64,000 bases of DNA from the NCBI RefSeq assembly GCF_024347075.1, contig NZ_AP024901.1, positions 620,001 through 684,000 of the forward strand, in the 5' to 3' direction. A program made the translations under genes and the position numbers. Every line of letters begins with the position of its first letter. Position 1 is the first letter of the stretch. The notes under the pieces are model-generated. The model saw nothing but the letters and a program-made list of their open reading frames with translations. It searched no databases and was not told where the DNA came from. Origin of the DNA: Vibrio rarus. GTDB lineage: Bacteria > Pseudomonadota > Gammaproteobacteria > Enterobacterales > Vibrionaceae. Below are positions 9,148 to 18,076 of the stretch, one piece after another.

Positions 9148-10143
9148 ATGAAGAAATACATTAAAGGGTACATTACCGCTATCATCCTTTTAGCCTTTGC
9201 TGGTGGTATTGCATATTACTGGCACTACAGTGACCTTCACCCATCAACTGAAAATGCTTATGTTCACGGTAAAACTGTTTCTGTAACTCCTCTTGTACAA
9301 GGGCGTATTACAAAAATTTCAGTTGATGACTTTCAGTTTGTGCATATGGGTGATCACCTGATTTCTGTGGATTCTCAACCTTATACTATCGCGGTAAAAG
9401 AAGCTCAGGCTGCTTATCAAGCAGCACTTCAGCAAAATAAATCTCAAGAATCTGGGGTTAACGCGGCCATAGCTCAACTCAATGAAGCGAAAGCAAATCT
9501 ACTTAATGCACAAAAAACATATAAAAGAACGCAAGTATTAGTCGCGAAACACTTAGTCCCTATCCAACAAGGTGATACTGACCGTACTCGTCTTGCTGAT
9601 GCTCAAGCGCACCTTCATGCCGCCCAAGCTGGATTACAACAAGCCATTGATACGCAGGGGGGAAAAGGTGTTGCCTCTGCAGCTGTACAGCAAGCTGCAG
9701 CTCATCTTGCAAAGGCAGAGCTCGAACTTAGCTATACAGAAATTAGTTCACCTTTTGATGGTTATGTCGGCGACGTAAAAATACATTTAGGTACTTTTGT
9801 CTCCACAGGGCAACCCCTATTTCCAGTGGTAAAACAATATAGCCAATGGGTTCAAGCTAACTTCAAAGAATCACAAATGCCACGCCTATCTGAAGGGCAA
9901 CCTGTTGAAATTAAAATAGATATGTATCCAGACCAAGTATGGCACGGTAAGTTGGATAAAATATCTCCAGCCAGTGGTACTAGTTTTTCATTACTTCCAC
10001 CAGAAAATGCCACTGGCAACTGGGTGAAGGTAGGCCAACGTTTCCCAGTTAAAATTATCATTACCGATGATTTATCTTCTACACCAATATTAAGAATTGG
10101 TTCTAGTACTCAAGTAACTGTGGATACAACGGCTGGAGAATAG
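9148..10143 (+). CDS. EmrA/HlyD-type periplasmic adaptor of a multidrug efflux pump
   Basis: A 331-residue membrane fusion protein linking an inner-membrane transporter to an outer-membrane channel. Residues 5-24 form an N-terminal anchor. Next come the lipoyl/barrel-sandwich half TENAYVHGKTVSVTPLVQGR (about 37-56), an alanine/glutamine-rich coiled-coil hairpin (about 90-190) and the second half SYTEISSPFDGYVG, then a beta-barrel domain. The order is classic EmrA/HlyD_D23. The ATG at 9148 has an AGG six bases upstream and is preferred to the TTG at 9142. It is followed after two bases by the MFS transporter gene, so the two are translated together. Confidence 0.92.
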   Translation: MKKYIKGYITAIILLAFAGGIAYYWHYSDLHPSTENAYVHGKTVSVTPLVQGRITKISVDDFQFVHMGDHLISVDSQPYTIAVKEAQAAYQAALQQNKSQESGVNAAIAQLNEAKANLLNAQKTYKRTQVLVAKHLVPIQQGDTDRTRLADAQAHLHAAQAGLQQAIDTQGGKGVASAAVQQAAAHLAKAELELSYTEISSPFDGYVGDVKIHLGTFVSTGQPLFPVVKQYSQWVQANFKESQMPRLSEGQPVEIKIDMYPDQVWHGKLDKISPASGTSFSLLPPENATGNWVKVGQRFPVKIIITDDLSSTPILRIGSSTQVTVDTTAGE

Positions 10144-10145
10144 TC

Positions 10146-11642
10146 GTGGAAAACATCACACCTTTCAAGCGTACTATGATTGTGATTGCAGTGATGACTT
10201 CTGCAATCATGGTTTTACTCGATATGACCATTGCCAATGTCGCACTTCCTCAAATGCAAGGGGCGCTTGGCGCGACATCAGATACTATCACTTGGGTGTT
10301 AACTGCCTATACCATGGCAGAAGCCATTTTTATTCCATTAACCAGCTTTTTCTCCAGCAAACTTGGTGAGCGCCGTTTATTACTGACTGCTGTAACAGGC
10401 TTTATGATCGCATCTATTTTATGCGGTCAAGCTCAATCCATTGAAACTATGGTGTTATTTCGCATTATTCAAGGGATGTTTGGCGCTGTAGTTATTCCAT
10501 TATCTCAATCATTACTTATTTCGGTTTTTCCTGCTAATGAACGTGGCAAAGCGATGTCTATCTTTAGTATTGGTATTCTGCTCGGTCCTATTTTAGGCCC
10601 AACATTAGGTGGTTTAATAACTCAAAACATGGATTGGCGTTGGGTTTTCTACGTGAATGTCCCTGTGGGTTTATTCTGCCTAACCATGATCTATCTGTTT
10701 GTTAAGGCATCAAATAAACGCACCGCAGTCATCGATTGGCCCACCATGATTTCCATGGCCGTTGGTATTGGTATGCTACAAATGGTTTTAGACCAAGGTA
10801 ACCAACTTGACTGGTTTGAATCTAGAGTCATACAGATCAGTATGGTAATGGCATTTGTTGGTATTGCCTTCTTTGTTCATCGTAGTTTCAAAACGCGAAG
10901 CCCTGTTGCACCTATTTGGATGCTCAGTAATAGAAATCTAGCATTAGGCTCTTTAATGATGGCTATTTTTGCCAGTGCTTTATTTGGTTTAACTGCACAA
11001 TTACCAATGATGTTAGAAGGCGTTCTTAACTATCCTGTTGATACTACAGGGCTATTAATGGCACCAAGGGGGATTGCTGCAGCAATCACTCTTATTGCGA
11101 CAGCCAAGTTTATGAACAATAATCGCCTACAAGGAATGGTCGCATCCGGTGCAATTTTGTGCGGTATTGCAGGCATTACTATGTCCCAATATTCAGAAAA
11201 TATAGACTTTTATTGGCTGATCATACCAAGCCTCATTCAAGGATGTGGCATGGGGTTAGTTTTTTCTAGCCTATCCTCTATTGCCTACACAACACTAAAA
11301 CCAGATCAAGGTGTAGCAGGTGCAAGTATCTTTAACTTGTTTAGAACAATTGGCAGCTCATTCGGTATCTCTATTGCTACAACCTATCAGTTTAGAAGCT
11401 CACAAGAGCAATGGAATTCGTTAAGCCAATCGATTAACCCATACAATCCCAATCTTCAACAATGGCTGAGTGATACAGGGTTAAACTTAAACGATCCTAC
11501 CACACAAACTATCTTACAAGAGCAAGTACAGAAGCAATCTGAAATCATTGCTTTTGTGCATACTTTCTCGTTTATCACAATGATGTTTGTTCTCATCATC
11601 CCGATATTGTTTTTACTCAAGATCCCTAAACAAAACATCTAA
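10146..11642 (+). CDS. EmrB-like MFS multidrug transporter (DHA2, 14 TM)
   Basis: A 498-residue proton/drug antiporter of the DHA2 family. The first helix carries the family signature VLLDMTIANVALPQMQGALG (about 23-42). A motif C-like GPILGPTLGGLI lies at about 150-161, and the RWVFYVNVPVG stretch near 170 is typical of EmrB/QacA proteins. Length and hydrophobicity fit 14 membrane helices. It starts with GTG at 10146, two bases after the EmrA-like stop, which indicates translational coupling. The substrate cannot be told from sequence. No regulator gene is adjacent. A cluster of short repeats follows the stop. Confidence 0.92.
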   Translation: MENITPFKRTMIVIAVMTSAIMVLLDMTIANVALPQMQGALGATSDTITWVLTAYTMAEAIFIPLTSFFSSKLGERRLLLTAVTGFMIASILCGQAQSIETMVLFRIIQGMFGAVVIPLSQSLLISVFPANERGKAMSIFSIGILLGPILGPTLGGLITQNMDWRWVFYVNVPVGLFCLTMIYLFVKASNKRTAVIDWPTMISMAVGIGMLQMVLDQGNQLDWFESRVIQISMVMAFVGIAFFVHRSFKTRSPVAPIWMLSNRNLALGSLMMAIFASALFGLTAQLPMMLEGVLNYPVDTTGLLMAPRGIAAAITLIATAKFMNNNRLQGMVASGAILCGIAGITMSQYSENIDFYWLIIPSLIQGCGMGLVFSSLSSIAYTTLKPDQGVAGASIFNLFRTIGSSFGISIATTYQFRSSQEQWNSLSQSINPYNPNLQQWLSDTGLNLNDPTTQTILQEQVQKQSEIIAFVHTFSFITMMFVLIIPILFLLKIPKQNI

Positions 11643-11686
11643 CAATAAAACAGCTCATCAGCCCCTTGCGACTAAATTAAATCCTT

Positions 11687-11740
11687 TTAATCGAGACACC
11701 CATGATATTTTTATCAATATGTATATGTGTCTCGATTAAC
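11687..11740. repeat. inverted pair of the GTGTCTCGATTAA repeat, potential hairpin
   Basis: TTAATCGAGACAC (11687-11699) and GTGTCTCGATTAA (11727-11739) are perfect 13-base inverse complements, with a 27-base AT-rich loop. The left copy extends to CCCATGATAT as in the other family members. This is the only place in the window where two members face each other. It lies about 45 bases past the emrB-like stop and could fold as a transcript end, but no T-run follows. Confidence 0.75.
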
Positions 11741-11886
11741 AATCTCTAACTCTTAGCACGCTCGTAATCATGGGTGTCTCAATAATCAATCAATCATTTG
11801 ATGCCTGGATTTTAAAGAAACTTTTATTGTGGGTGTCCCAGTTAAACTCACTGCTAAGCCATGATTTATCATGGGTGTCTCGATTT
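11687..11886. repeat. cluster of five ATGGGTGTCTCGATTAA-type repeats
   Basis: Copies lie at 11689-11708 (inverse orientation), 11725-11739, 11770-11786, 11829-11845 and 11871-11886. The consensus, read on the plus strand for the direct copies, is ATGGGTGTCTCGATTAA, with variants GTGGGTGTCCCAGTTAA and ATGGGTGTCTCAATAAT. Spacers are AT-rich and unrelated in length. The last copy ends at the stop codon of the minus-strand gene that follows. The same motif recurs at 60640-60934 and 62934-62950. Confidence 0.85.
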
Positions 11887-12839
11887 TATTTAGGCCATAA
11901 TTGGTGGTTAGGGTCGTGAGACTCACACCAATTAGGGTTGCTCCTTGCCTCTAGGTATAATTGCAAGCCATGATAAAGTTGAAATGCCACCACACCACCT
12001 AGGTGTTCGTATTGCTCAAAAAAGGCGTCCTCACATTGTTGCAATTGGGCCAAATTTTGTATGCCTCTGTGCATTGCCCACAGGATGCTTTCCGCCGTCG
12101 CCTGTTGCTTGTCTATGGTCACCGGCAATACATCGTCTAATGTCACAGATGTCAGTGGTGTCAAAATTACCTCAGCATTGATCATCGCTTTTGTATCTTG
12201 CTGTTGCTGAGCAATTTCCGATAATACGCTATCCGCAGAACGCTTTGTGATGGAAGGGTGCAGGCGCGCTATACGTAACGCATATGCTAATTGCGACTGC
12301 CCTAAAATTGCCACCAGCCCTTCTAATAAATATTTATTCAACGATTCTGAGCGCTGATAAAATGCCACCGCAGCCTCAAAATCAATAAATCGAGAGCCTG
12401 CAAACTCAAAACCACAACTTTCGTCTATGATGTCCAATGGCACGCCATTAATCGCCAGAGACCAGCCAGAAAAATCCACTCGCCCTTTGGCTATTTCATA
12501 CATCATCCAAGCGCTGTCAGTAAAACCTTTAAAAGATGTCCCCTCTAAGCAGGTTTGCTCAAGCTCTTGTTGGGTCCAATTTACTCCAATACCTAAATGT
12601 TTGGCATAGCGTTTCATGAGCCCATGGTTAACTTCTAATTGTAAATCCCAAATAGAATCCGTCACACAAGACTGACTCAACACCTTACACTCTTTGCATG
12701 CGGGTAACGTTAGTGGCACATGAGCCAAATAAGCGCTGTTCACCTTAGGAAAATCCACCGCATCATTACTGGGTTCACCACAAAACCAGCAACAGTGACG
12801 GTACTGAAACGGAACATCAATCTCTTGATAATTTAGCAT
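11886..12839 (-). CDS. cysteine-containing orphan downstream of luxQ
   Basis: A 317-residue protein of unknown function. The N-terminus has CCWFCGEPS (about 16-24) and later CKECKVLSQSC (about 48-58), so four or more cysteines are spaced like a zinc ribbon. The rest is soluble with no membrane segment or known catalytic motif that I can see. Its ATG at 12839 lies inside the end of luxQ (7-base overlap), so it is translated with the luxPQ transcript. This may mean a role tied to autoinducer-2 sensing, or simply read-through. Its stop codon abuts a member of the short repeat family. Confidence 0.7.
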   Translation of the reverse strand: MLNYQEIDVPFQYRHCCWFCGEPSNDAVDFPKVNSAYLAHVPLTLPACKECKVLSQSCVTDSIWDLQLEVNHGLMKRYAKHLGIGVNWTQQELEQTCLEGTSFKGFTDSAWMMYEIAKGRVDFSGWSLAINGVPLDIIDESCGFEFAGSRFIDFEAAVAFYQRSESLNKYLLEGLVAILGQSQLAYALRIARLHPSITKRSADSVLSEIAQQQQDTKAMINAEVILTPLTSVTLDDVLPVTIDKQQATAESILWAMHRGIQNLAQLQQCEDAFFEQYEHLGGVVAFQLYHGLQLYLEARSNPNWCESHDPNHQLWPK

Positions 12840-15391
12840 TGCGCTGACTCCAAAACCTGTTGCAACGTAAGTAAAAGATTATCTTCTAATATTGGCTTAA
12901 CTAACACCGCATTGGCCCCCGCCGACATAAATGCGTCCGCGGTGGACTGATACCCGTCCGCAGTACAAGCAATGATCGGTGTAGTCACTCCCCAATGCTC
13001 ACGTAATTTCTGTGTCACCTCAATACCATCCATAAACGGCATCTGGTTATCCATAAATATCACATCATAGGTGTTGGTTTTCACTTTTTCGATGGCTTGT
13101 AAGCCATCCGTCACCCAATCAAAAACCAATCCATGGCGTTTTCCTAATGCTTGAATGACTGAAGCATTGGTTTTGTTATCCTCAACCAATAATACTTGAA
13201 TTTTTCGCGGTTCAAACCATGCAGCAGGCACTATCTGCCCCCCCTTAACGGAGCACTGATGGCCATCATCATGAGCAATAGGCACCTCATTGATGATCTT
13301 AATGGGCATCGTCACCGAGAAACAACTGCCACTGTCTAATTGGCTTTCAACAGTAATGTCTCCTTCTAAATGAGATACCAGACTCTGCACAATACTTAGC
13401 CCTAAGCCCGTACCGCCGTATTCTCGACTAATCGTAATATCTGCCTGAGTAAAGGCTAAAAAGACCGACTCCAATCGATCCTCAGCAATACCAATGCCCG
13501 TATCTCTTACCGAAAAATACAGCTCTTGTCGTCCCGCTTGCCCACTACGCAACTGCACATCCACACTCACCGCACCGCGCGCAGTAAACTTAATGGCATT
13601 ACTGAGTAAGTTAAGCAAAATTTGCGTTAAACGGAGCTGATCACTATGCACAATAATCGAATCATCAAAGTTGCGCACTAGGGAGAACTTCAAGCCTTTT
13701 TGCATGCAACTAGGTTGAGCAAAGCTTTCGATTTTTTTGATCACTTGGTTAAGAGGAAAATCCAACTGTTCAATCGTCAAACCACCACTGTCAATACGTG
13801 AAAAATCTAAGATATCATTCAACATATTCAGTAGATGTTCACTGCTTTGATTCAATATCTGTACTTGAACTTTTTGTTCATCCAACTGCACATTCTGAGC
13901 CAATAATTGCGCCATACCTAAGATGCCATTTAACGGTGTACGGATTTCATGGCTGACTTTGGCTAAAAATTCCGCTCGTGTCGCCGCCGTTTGCTCCGCT
14001 TCTTTACGGGCACGCTCACTTTGACGCTCGGCTTCAATAAACTGGGTAATATTTCGCCCTTGTACCACTAAGGTAGGAGCAGCACCTTCCACCAAAATAG
14101 GCACAATACTCCAGCGATAAATTTGCTCCCCTAAAGAGATATCTACTTCGGTATGCTTTTGCGTTTGTAAAACAAAATCTAAATGCTGATCGAGATGTGT
14201 CTTCAAGGCAACAGCGTGTCGGTCATTTTCAAATGCCTCAATGGCGGCAGGGTTAAGCTCTAAAATGTTTTTATTATTGCTAAATAGCACCGTTGGTAAT
14301 AATGCAAAATTAAACAAATTTTTAAACGAGGTTTCTTTTTGTTTTTCTCGCAAAATACTCTGCAACAAGGTATTACCTAAGCGATCAAATTCGATAATAT
14401 TCGAACCTTTAAAACTGAGCTGCTTTTTGACGCTATCAAAGCTATCAGCCAACACCATTACACTGGTAAGCTCTTTTTCTACCCGGCGCTGTACAAACCG
14501 AGTGATGGCAATAGCGGATGCTGTAACCGCCAATAATGCAAACAGCAAAGAGGCCGCAAAACTCACTTCAAGCGTATCTAATCGGCTAGTATTTTGAATG
14601 AAAACGGCATGAATTGGGCTAACTACCCCTCCGACCATCACGTCTACCTGACTCATCATTTCAGAGGAAAAAAAGGTTTGATCGGCCAGCTTAACGGGTT
14701 CATTTTGTTGCAGTTTCTTGCTGATTACCGGTGAGGAAGAGGCAATGATCTCCCCCCCTTCCACCAGCATAATTTCACTGACATCGGCATCGATCACTAC
14801 ATCCCGTAAAAAACTTACGTTGTTATCCATCACCAAACCTACGTAGTAATGCCCAACAACTTCACCACTTTTAGGGTTAATAAATGGCGAACGACGGATC
14901 ATAATATGCTTATTACCCAGCTTTACCGAAGGCCCTAAGAAGTACCAACTATTATTAAAATCAACCTTCTCTCCTAGAGCTAATAATTGCGCATGGGTCA
15001 AACCATAAAATGCGGCACTGCCGTCATCCCAAGCCAAATCGCCATAACGATATATAAACCGAAAATCCGACGCACCATTAGGGTCAAACTCCTCAAGTTT
15101 AAGCATGTAATTATCAATAGCTTGGTAGTTTTTAGCATCAAAAAGGTCGATAAGAGTGGTCGATTTTGCAGTAATATCTTGGGTTACTTGAATCGTTTGC
15201 AGGCGATTTTCCATCAACTGCTTAACAATACGCGCCGTTTGATTGAAGTTTCTCTCTAACTCAGTTTCAAAGGTTTTTGTTCCTAACTGATAGTTATAAA
15301 ACACAAAACCCACAATCACCACAAACCAAGAAATCCAAGACACGCGAATAATCTGGGCCGTCAGAGATTTTTTCCTAGCCACTAGCTTCAT
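12833..15391 (-). CDS. luxQ: autoinducer-2 sensor kinase/phosphatase LuxQ
   Basis: LuxQ is the inner-membrane hybrid kinase that, with LuxP, senses AI-2 and feeds phosphate to LuxU and LuxO in the Vibrio quorum-sensing relay. The 852 residues match the usual ~857. The order is: TM1 (about 13-33), periplasmic double-PAS sensor region (about 34-275), TM2 (about 278-300), PAS-like region, HisKA box FLAKVSHEIRTPLNGILGMA with the phospho-accepting His at about 492, an HATPase domain with GTGLGLSIVQSL, and a C-terminal receiver (QVLLVEDNKTNA; likely phospho-Asp in DVIFMDNQMPFMDG). All key residues appear present. It starts two bases after luxP and overlaps the next gene by seven. Confidence 0.95.
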   Translation of the reverse strand: MKLVARKKSLTAQIIRVSWISWFVVIVGFVFYNYQLGTKTFETELERNFNQTARIVKQLMENRLQTIQVTQDITAKSTTLIDLFDAKNYQAIDNYMLKLEEFDPNGASDFRFIYRYGDLAWDDGSAAFYGLTHAQLLALGEKVDFNNSWYFLGPSVKLGNKHIMIRRSPFINPKSGEVVGHYYVGLVMDNNVSFLRDVVIDADVSEIMLVEGGEIIASSSPVISKKLQQNEPVKLADQTFFSSEMMSQVDVMVGGVVSPIHAVFIQNTSRLDTLEVSFAASLLFALLAVTASAIAITRFVQRRVEKELTSVMVLADSFDSVKKQLSFKGSNIIEFDRLGNTLLQSILREKQKETSFKNLFNFALLPTVLFSNNKNILELNPAAIEAFENDRHAVALKTHLDQHLDFVLQTQKHTEVDISLGEQIYRWSIVPILVEGAAPTLVVQGRNITQFIEAERQSERARKEAEQTAATRAEFLAKVSHEIRTPLNGILGMAQLLAQNVQLDEQKVQVQILNQSSEHLLNMLNDILDFSRIDSGGLTIEQLDFPLNQVIKKIESFAQPSCMQKGLKFSLVRNFDDSIIVHSDQLRLTQILLNLLSNAIKFTARGAVSVDVQLRSGQAGRQELYFSVRDTGIGIAEDRLESVFLAFTQADITISREYGGTGLGLSIVQSLVSHLEGDITVESQLDSGSCFSVTMPIKIINEVPIAHDDGHQCSVKGGQIVPAAWFEPRKIQVLLVEDNKTNASVIQALGKRHGLVFDWVTDGLQAIEKVKTNTYDVIFMDNQMPFMDGIEVTQKLREHWGVTTPIIACTADGYQSTADAFMSAGANAVLVKPILEDNLLLTLQQVLESAQC

Positions 15392-15393
15392 AC

Positions 15394-16485
15394 CTACCTA
15401 TTTGAATATCGAAAGGCTTTTAATTTTAGATCCCGTGCAATTTGCGGATCATCGTCTTTAGTGAGTACTTGATACTTGCCCGAGAATACTTTCGGAACGG
15501 GTAGACCTTGCAAATCCAGCTTAATCCCTTCGGCTATGGCCAAACCGGTTTCATCTGTCATACGCACAATAGTAAAGTCGAGATCACCACTTTTAATGGC
15601 TTCTATTTCAGACCCTCCCCCCCAGCCATTCACCATCACATCTTCTCGTTCTAACTCCGCCAACGCATCGCTCACGCCAAACGCCACATCCGTAGAGCAA
15701 GCGTAAATAAAGTCTATATTGGGCTGCTGATCAAGCATCGCTAAGGTAGCTTCATAGGCCGAAGCACGGTTCGCATGGGTAAAATAGGCCGTTTTCACCG
15801 CATAATCCCCTTGATGTTTGATGTATTTTACAAAGGTATCACCGCGCGCTTCACTAATGTAGCCCGGCGAGAAATACATTAGCCCAAAATTGGCCTGCTC
15901 AGGGTAGTTGCGCATGTACTCTTGGGCAAGCAATATACTCCCTTTTACATGATCAAACCCCACATACATCAAGGGTTGACGTTCATCCCATTGCTTAATG
16001 GGTGTGGTAATATTAATCAGAATTAACTTGGTTTTATTACTACTTAAGACACTTTCAGCAAATTTTTTGTGCCGACTAGAGTCTAAGGTAAAAATGAGAT
16101 AATCAGGTTCATTTTGTAGCGCCTTTTTCAGGCTTTCTCCCTCTTGACGGTGGTCAATGTTGGGGCGGGATGAGTATTTACGCAACCGAAAATCAATATT
16201 GAGCTCTTTTAGCCTTAGCTCCAAGGCTTTAATGTTGCGCCACCAATAATCAGACAATTGCGACCCTGGGTACACAATATCTATTTCAATAGGTCTATCT
16301 TGAATGATGTTAGCGCTAATAGGCGGGTTGGAGATGCGCAACGTCATCTCCTGTGTTAACTTCTTTTGCTCAGGGTGCTCGTTGAGATAAGATTCATACT
16401 CCCAGTATTCGCGCAAAACTGTGGTGGTAGCCATACATTCGGACGCATAAAATGACAATAACGCAGCAGCTAACATCACTCGCAT
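15394..16485 (-). CDS. luxP: autoinducer-2 binding periplasmic protein LuxP
   Basis: LuxP is the periplasmic AI-2 receptor that binds the borated furanosyl form and controls LuxQ. The 363 residues equal the family length. The signal peptide is residues 1-19 (MRVMLAAALLSFYASECMA). Known V. harveyi LuxP ligand-contact stretches are all recognisable: YPGSQLSDYW, ITTP after Asn, EARGDTF, ACSTDVAFG, NGWGGGSE and VRMTDETG. So ligand binding is probably conserved. The start overlaps the end of the upstream GIY-YIG gene by ten bases, which places luxPQ inside a longer transcript beginning at yceH. No separate luxP promoter can be seen. Confidence 0.95.
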   Translation of the reverse strand: MRVMLAAALLSFYASECMATTTVLREYWEYESYLNEHPEQKKLTQEMTLRISNPPISANIIQDRPIEIDIVYPGSQLSDYWWRNIKALELRLKELNIDFRLRKYSSRPNIDHRQEGESLKKALQNEPDYLIFTLDSSRHKKFAESVLSSNKTKLILINITTPIKQWDERQPLMYVGFDHVKGSILLAQEYMRNYPEQANFGLMYFSPGYISEARGDTFVKYIKHQGDYAVKTAYFTHANRASAYEATLAMLDQQPNIDFIYACSTDVAFGVSDALAELEREDVMVNGWGGGSEIEAIKSGDLDFTIVRMTDETGLAIAEGIKLDLQGLPVPKVFSGKYQVLTKDDDPQIARDLKLKAFRYSNR

Positions 16486-16769
16486 AGCATAGACTCCAAC
16501 AATTTTGGATTTTCTCCAGACACCAAACTTTCCTTGAGCGGTTTCTTCAACTGTTTGATCCTATATTCGACTTTTAATGCCTGTGATTTATTCGCCACCT
16601 TAATAGACCAAACTAGGCTCAACGGCCCCTTTCCTCGCAATGCTTTAGCGCCTGTGCCATTAACATGCTGCGCAAAGCGTCGCTGGAGATCATTCGTTAC
16701 GCCACAATATAATGCGTTATGGCGTGTACGAATTAAATAAACAAACCAAGTGGCTTCTTCCTTGCTCAT
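16476..16769 (-). CDS. yhbQ: GIY-YIG endonuclease-fold protein (UPF0213, YhbQ-like)
   Basis: A 97-residue single-domain GIY-YIG protein. The opening WFVYLIRTRHNALYCGVTND holds the variant GIY...YIG pair (VYLI and YCGVT). The conserved Arg in DLQRRFAQH and the late KVEYRIKQL helix with its glutamate follow. Small proteins of this family may have DNA-damage or DNA-processing roles; YhbQ has been reported as a nuclease. An ATG at 16769 is preferred over the GTG at 16772, which directly abuts the yceH stop. The tail overlaps luxP by ten bases, an unusually tight junction between unrelated functions. Confidence 0.88.
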   Translation of the reverse strand: MSKEEATWFVYLIRTRHNALYCGVTNDLQRRFAQHVNGTGAKALRGKGPLSLVWSIKVANKSQALKVEYRIKQLKKPLKESLVSGENPKLLESMLCE

Positions 16770-16772
16770 CAC

Positions 16773-17426
16773 TTAGTGCGCAGGTTCAAACAAGGCTTTC
16801 AGCTCGGCCACTTCCTCTTTCAAAGTAGCCACATCTTGTTCTAATGCCACAATTTTATCGCGCATTGGCACAGAGCTAGCAACTGCTGGCGCTTCACTGG
16901 CTAATGCCGCCATGTCCACTTCACCACAAAACAAGTGCTGATAACGTGACTCTCTCTTTCCTGGCTCTCTTGCCAATTTCACCACAATAGGAAAATCTTG
17001 AGCAGCCAATTTTTCTAAGGTCGCTTCCACTTCTTTTCCATCCGCAAAGTGCGCTAAACGTGTTGTGCGTGTACGCAACTCGCCTGGAGTCTGAGCCCCA
17101 CGTAACAGCATAGAACAAACTATGGCTTTGTCTTGTTCACTAAACTGTAAATCACCAAATTCTGTATTACAAAAGCGGTGTTGATACTTTGCGGTACGGC
17201 TATTAAAGCCACTATCGTCACTCACTAAACGGCGTTCGATCAATCCATTAATACCATCAAGTACCTGTGCATCGGTTAACGCCATGACAGGATCGCGATT
17301 GCTCCTTTGATTGCAAGCCGCCGTTAAACTATTCAAGCTCAGCGGGTAATAATCCGGAGTCGTGACTTCTTTTTCGATCAGACAGCCAATAATGCGTGCC
17401 TCGAGCGCAGATAGTTGCAATAACAT
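16773..17426 (-). CDS. yceH: DUF480 / YceH family protein
   Basis: A soluble protein of about 217 residues, close to the usual YceH length. The N-terminal LSALEARIIGCLIEKEVTTPDYYPLSLNSL is the family hallmark of a tandem winged-helix fold, with conserved ACNQRSNRDPVM following. The C-terminal ~40 residues (from about 175) are predicted coiled coil (DKIVALEQDVATLKEEVAEL). Its molecular role is not established. I chose the ATG at 17426 over an in-frame TTG at 17432 because it fits the family start. It heads the run yceH-yhbQ-luxP-luxQ-orphan, whose genes touch or overlap. Confidence 0.9.
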   Translation of the reverse strand: MLLQLSALEARIIGCLIEKEVTTPDYYPLSLNSLTAACNQRSNRDPVMALTDAQVLDGINGLIERRLVSDDSGFNSRTAKYQHRFCNTEFGDLQFSEQDKAIVCSMLLRGAQTPGELRTRTTRLAHFADGKEVEATLEKLAAQDFPIVVKLAREPGKRESRYQHLFCGEVDMAALASEAPAVASSVPMRDKIVALEQDVATLKEEVAELKALFEPAH

Positions 17427-17650
17427 TCTCAAATTCCATCTTTAAATATTGTTTACTAAGATTGTGTAAGTATCGTCTAGGATGGGATAACAAGTCTGTG
17501 AAATCATTCTTGTTTTGTCACTAAAAAAAGAAAAAAATGGTTAAAGAAAGAAAAGAGTACTACAACGGTCACTGCGTGAACTTCACACTGTAAGTTTACT
17601 AACGCTTGTGGTTTAATTTCGTTAGTTAATATTGGCATTAAGGGTAAAAA

Positions 17651-17965
17651 ATGAACAACGTATATGAAATTGTAAATTTGGCACGCCGTAAAAACAAACT
17701 GAAACGAGAAATCCTCGATCACGAAAAGAAAGTTCGCGATAACCGTAAACGTGCCGACCTTTTAGACAACTTAATGGATTACATCAAGCCCAATATGAGT
17801 CACGATGAAATCATTATGATTGTGAAAAACATGAAAGCTGACTACGAAGATCGTGTTGATGACCATATCATTACCAGCGCTGAAATTTCAAAAACTCGCC
17901 GTGAAATTAGTCGTAAAATTCGCGAACTAACGGAAGAAGACAAACAAGCACACGGCAAAAAATAG
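17651..17965 (+). CDS. tmaR: TmaR (YeeX, DUF496), polar PTS regulator
   Basis: A 104-residue, highly charged coiled-coil protein. It matches E. coli YeeX/TmaR almost throughout: [35 protein letters not shown] and [15 protein letters not shown]. In E. coli TmaR forms clusters at the cell pole and holds the phosphotransferase enzyme I there, so controlling sugar uptake. The same role is likely here. The ATG at 17651 has AAGGG at good spacing. It is monocistronic, with divergent yceH on one side and a convergent minus-strand gene on the other. Confidence 0.93.
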   Translation: MNNVYEIVNLARRKNKLKREILDHEKKVRDNRKRADLLDNLMDYIKPNMSHDEIIMIVKNMKADYEDRVDDHIITSAEISKTRREISRKIRELTEEDKQAHGKK

Positions 17966-18076
17966 CCTCTAGTGTTTGTACAATGACAACGCGACGCCGC
18001 ACCGGTTTCGCGTTTTTATCTCTGCCTATCTACCACCCCCCTATCATTACACGCTAAAAAACCAACTTTAAGTATT

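Noticed and set aside
17504..17722. 72-codon minus-strand frame over the tmaR start
   Set aside because: It covers the tmaR ribosome binding site and first codons in antisense and has no homology-like pattern.
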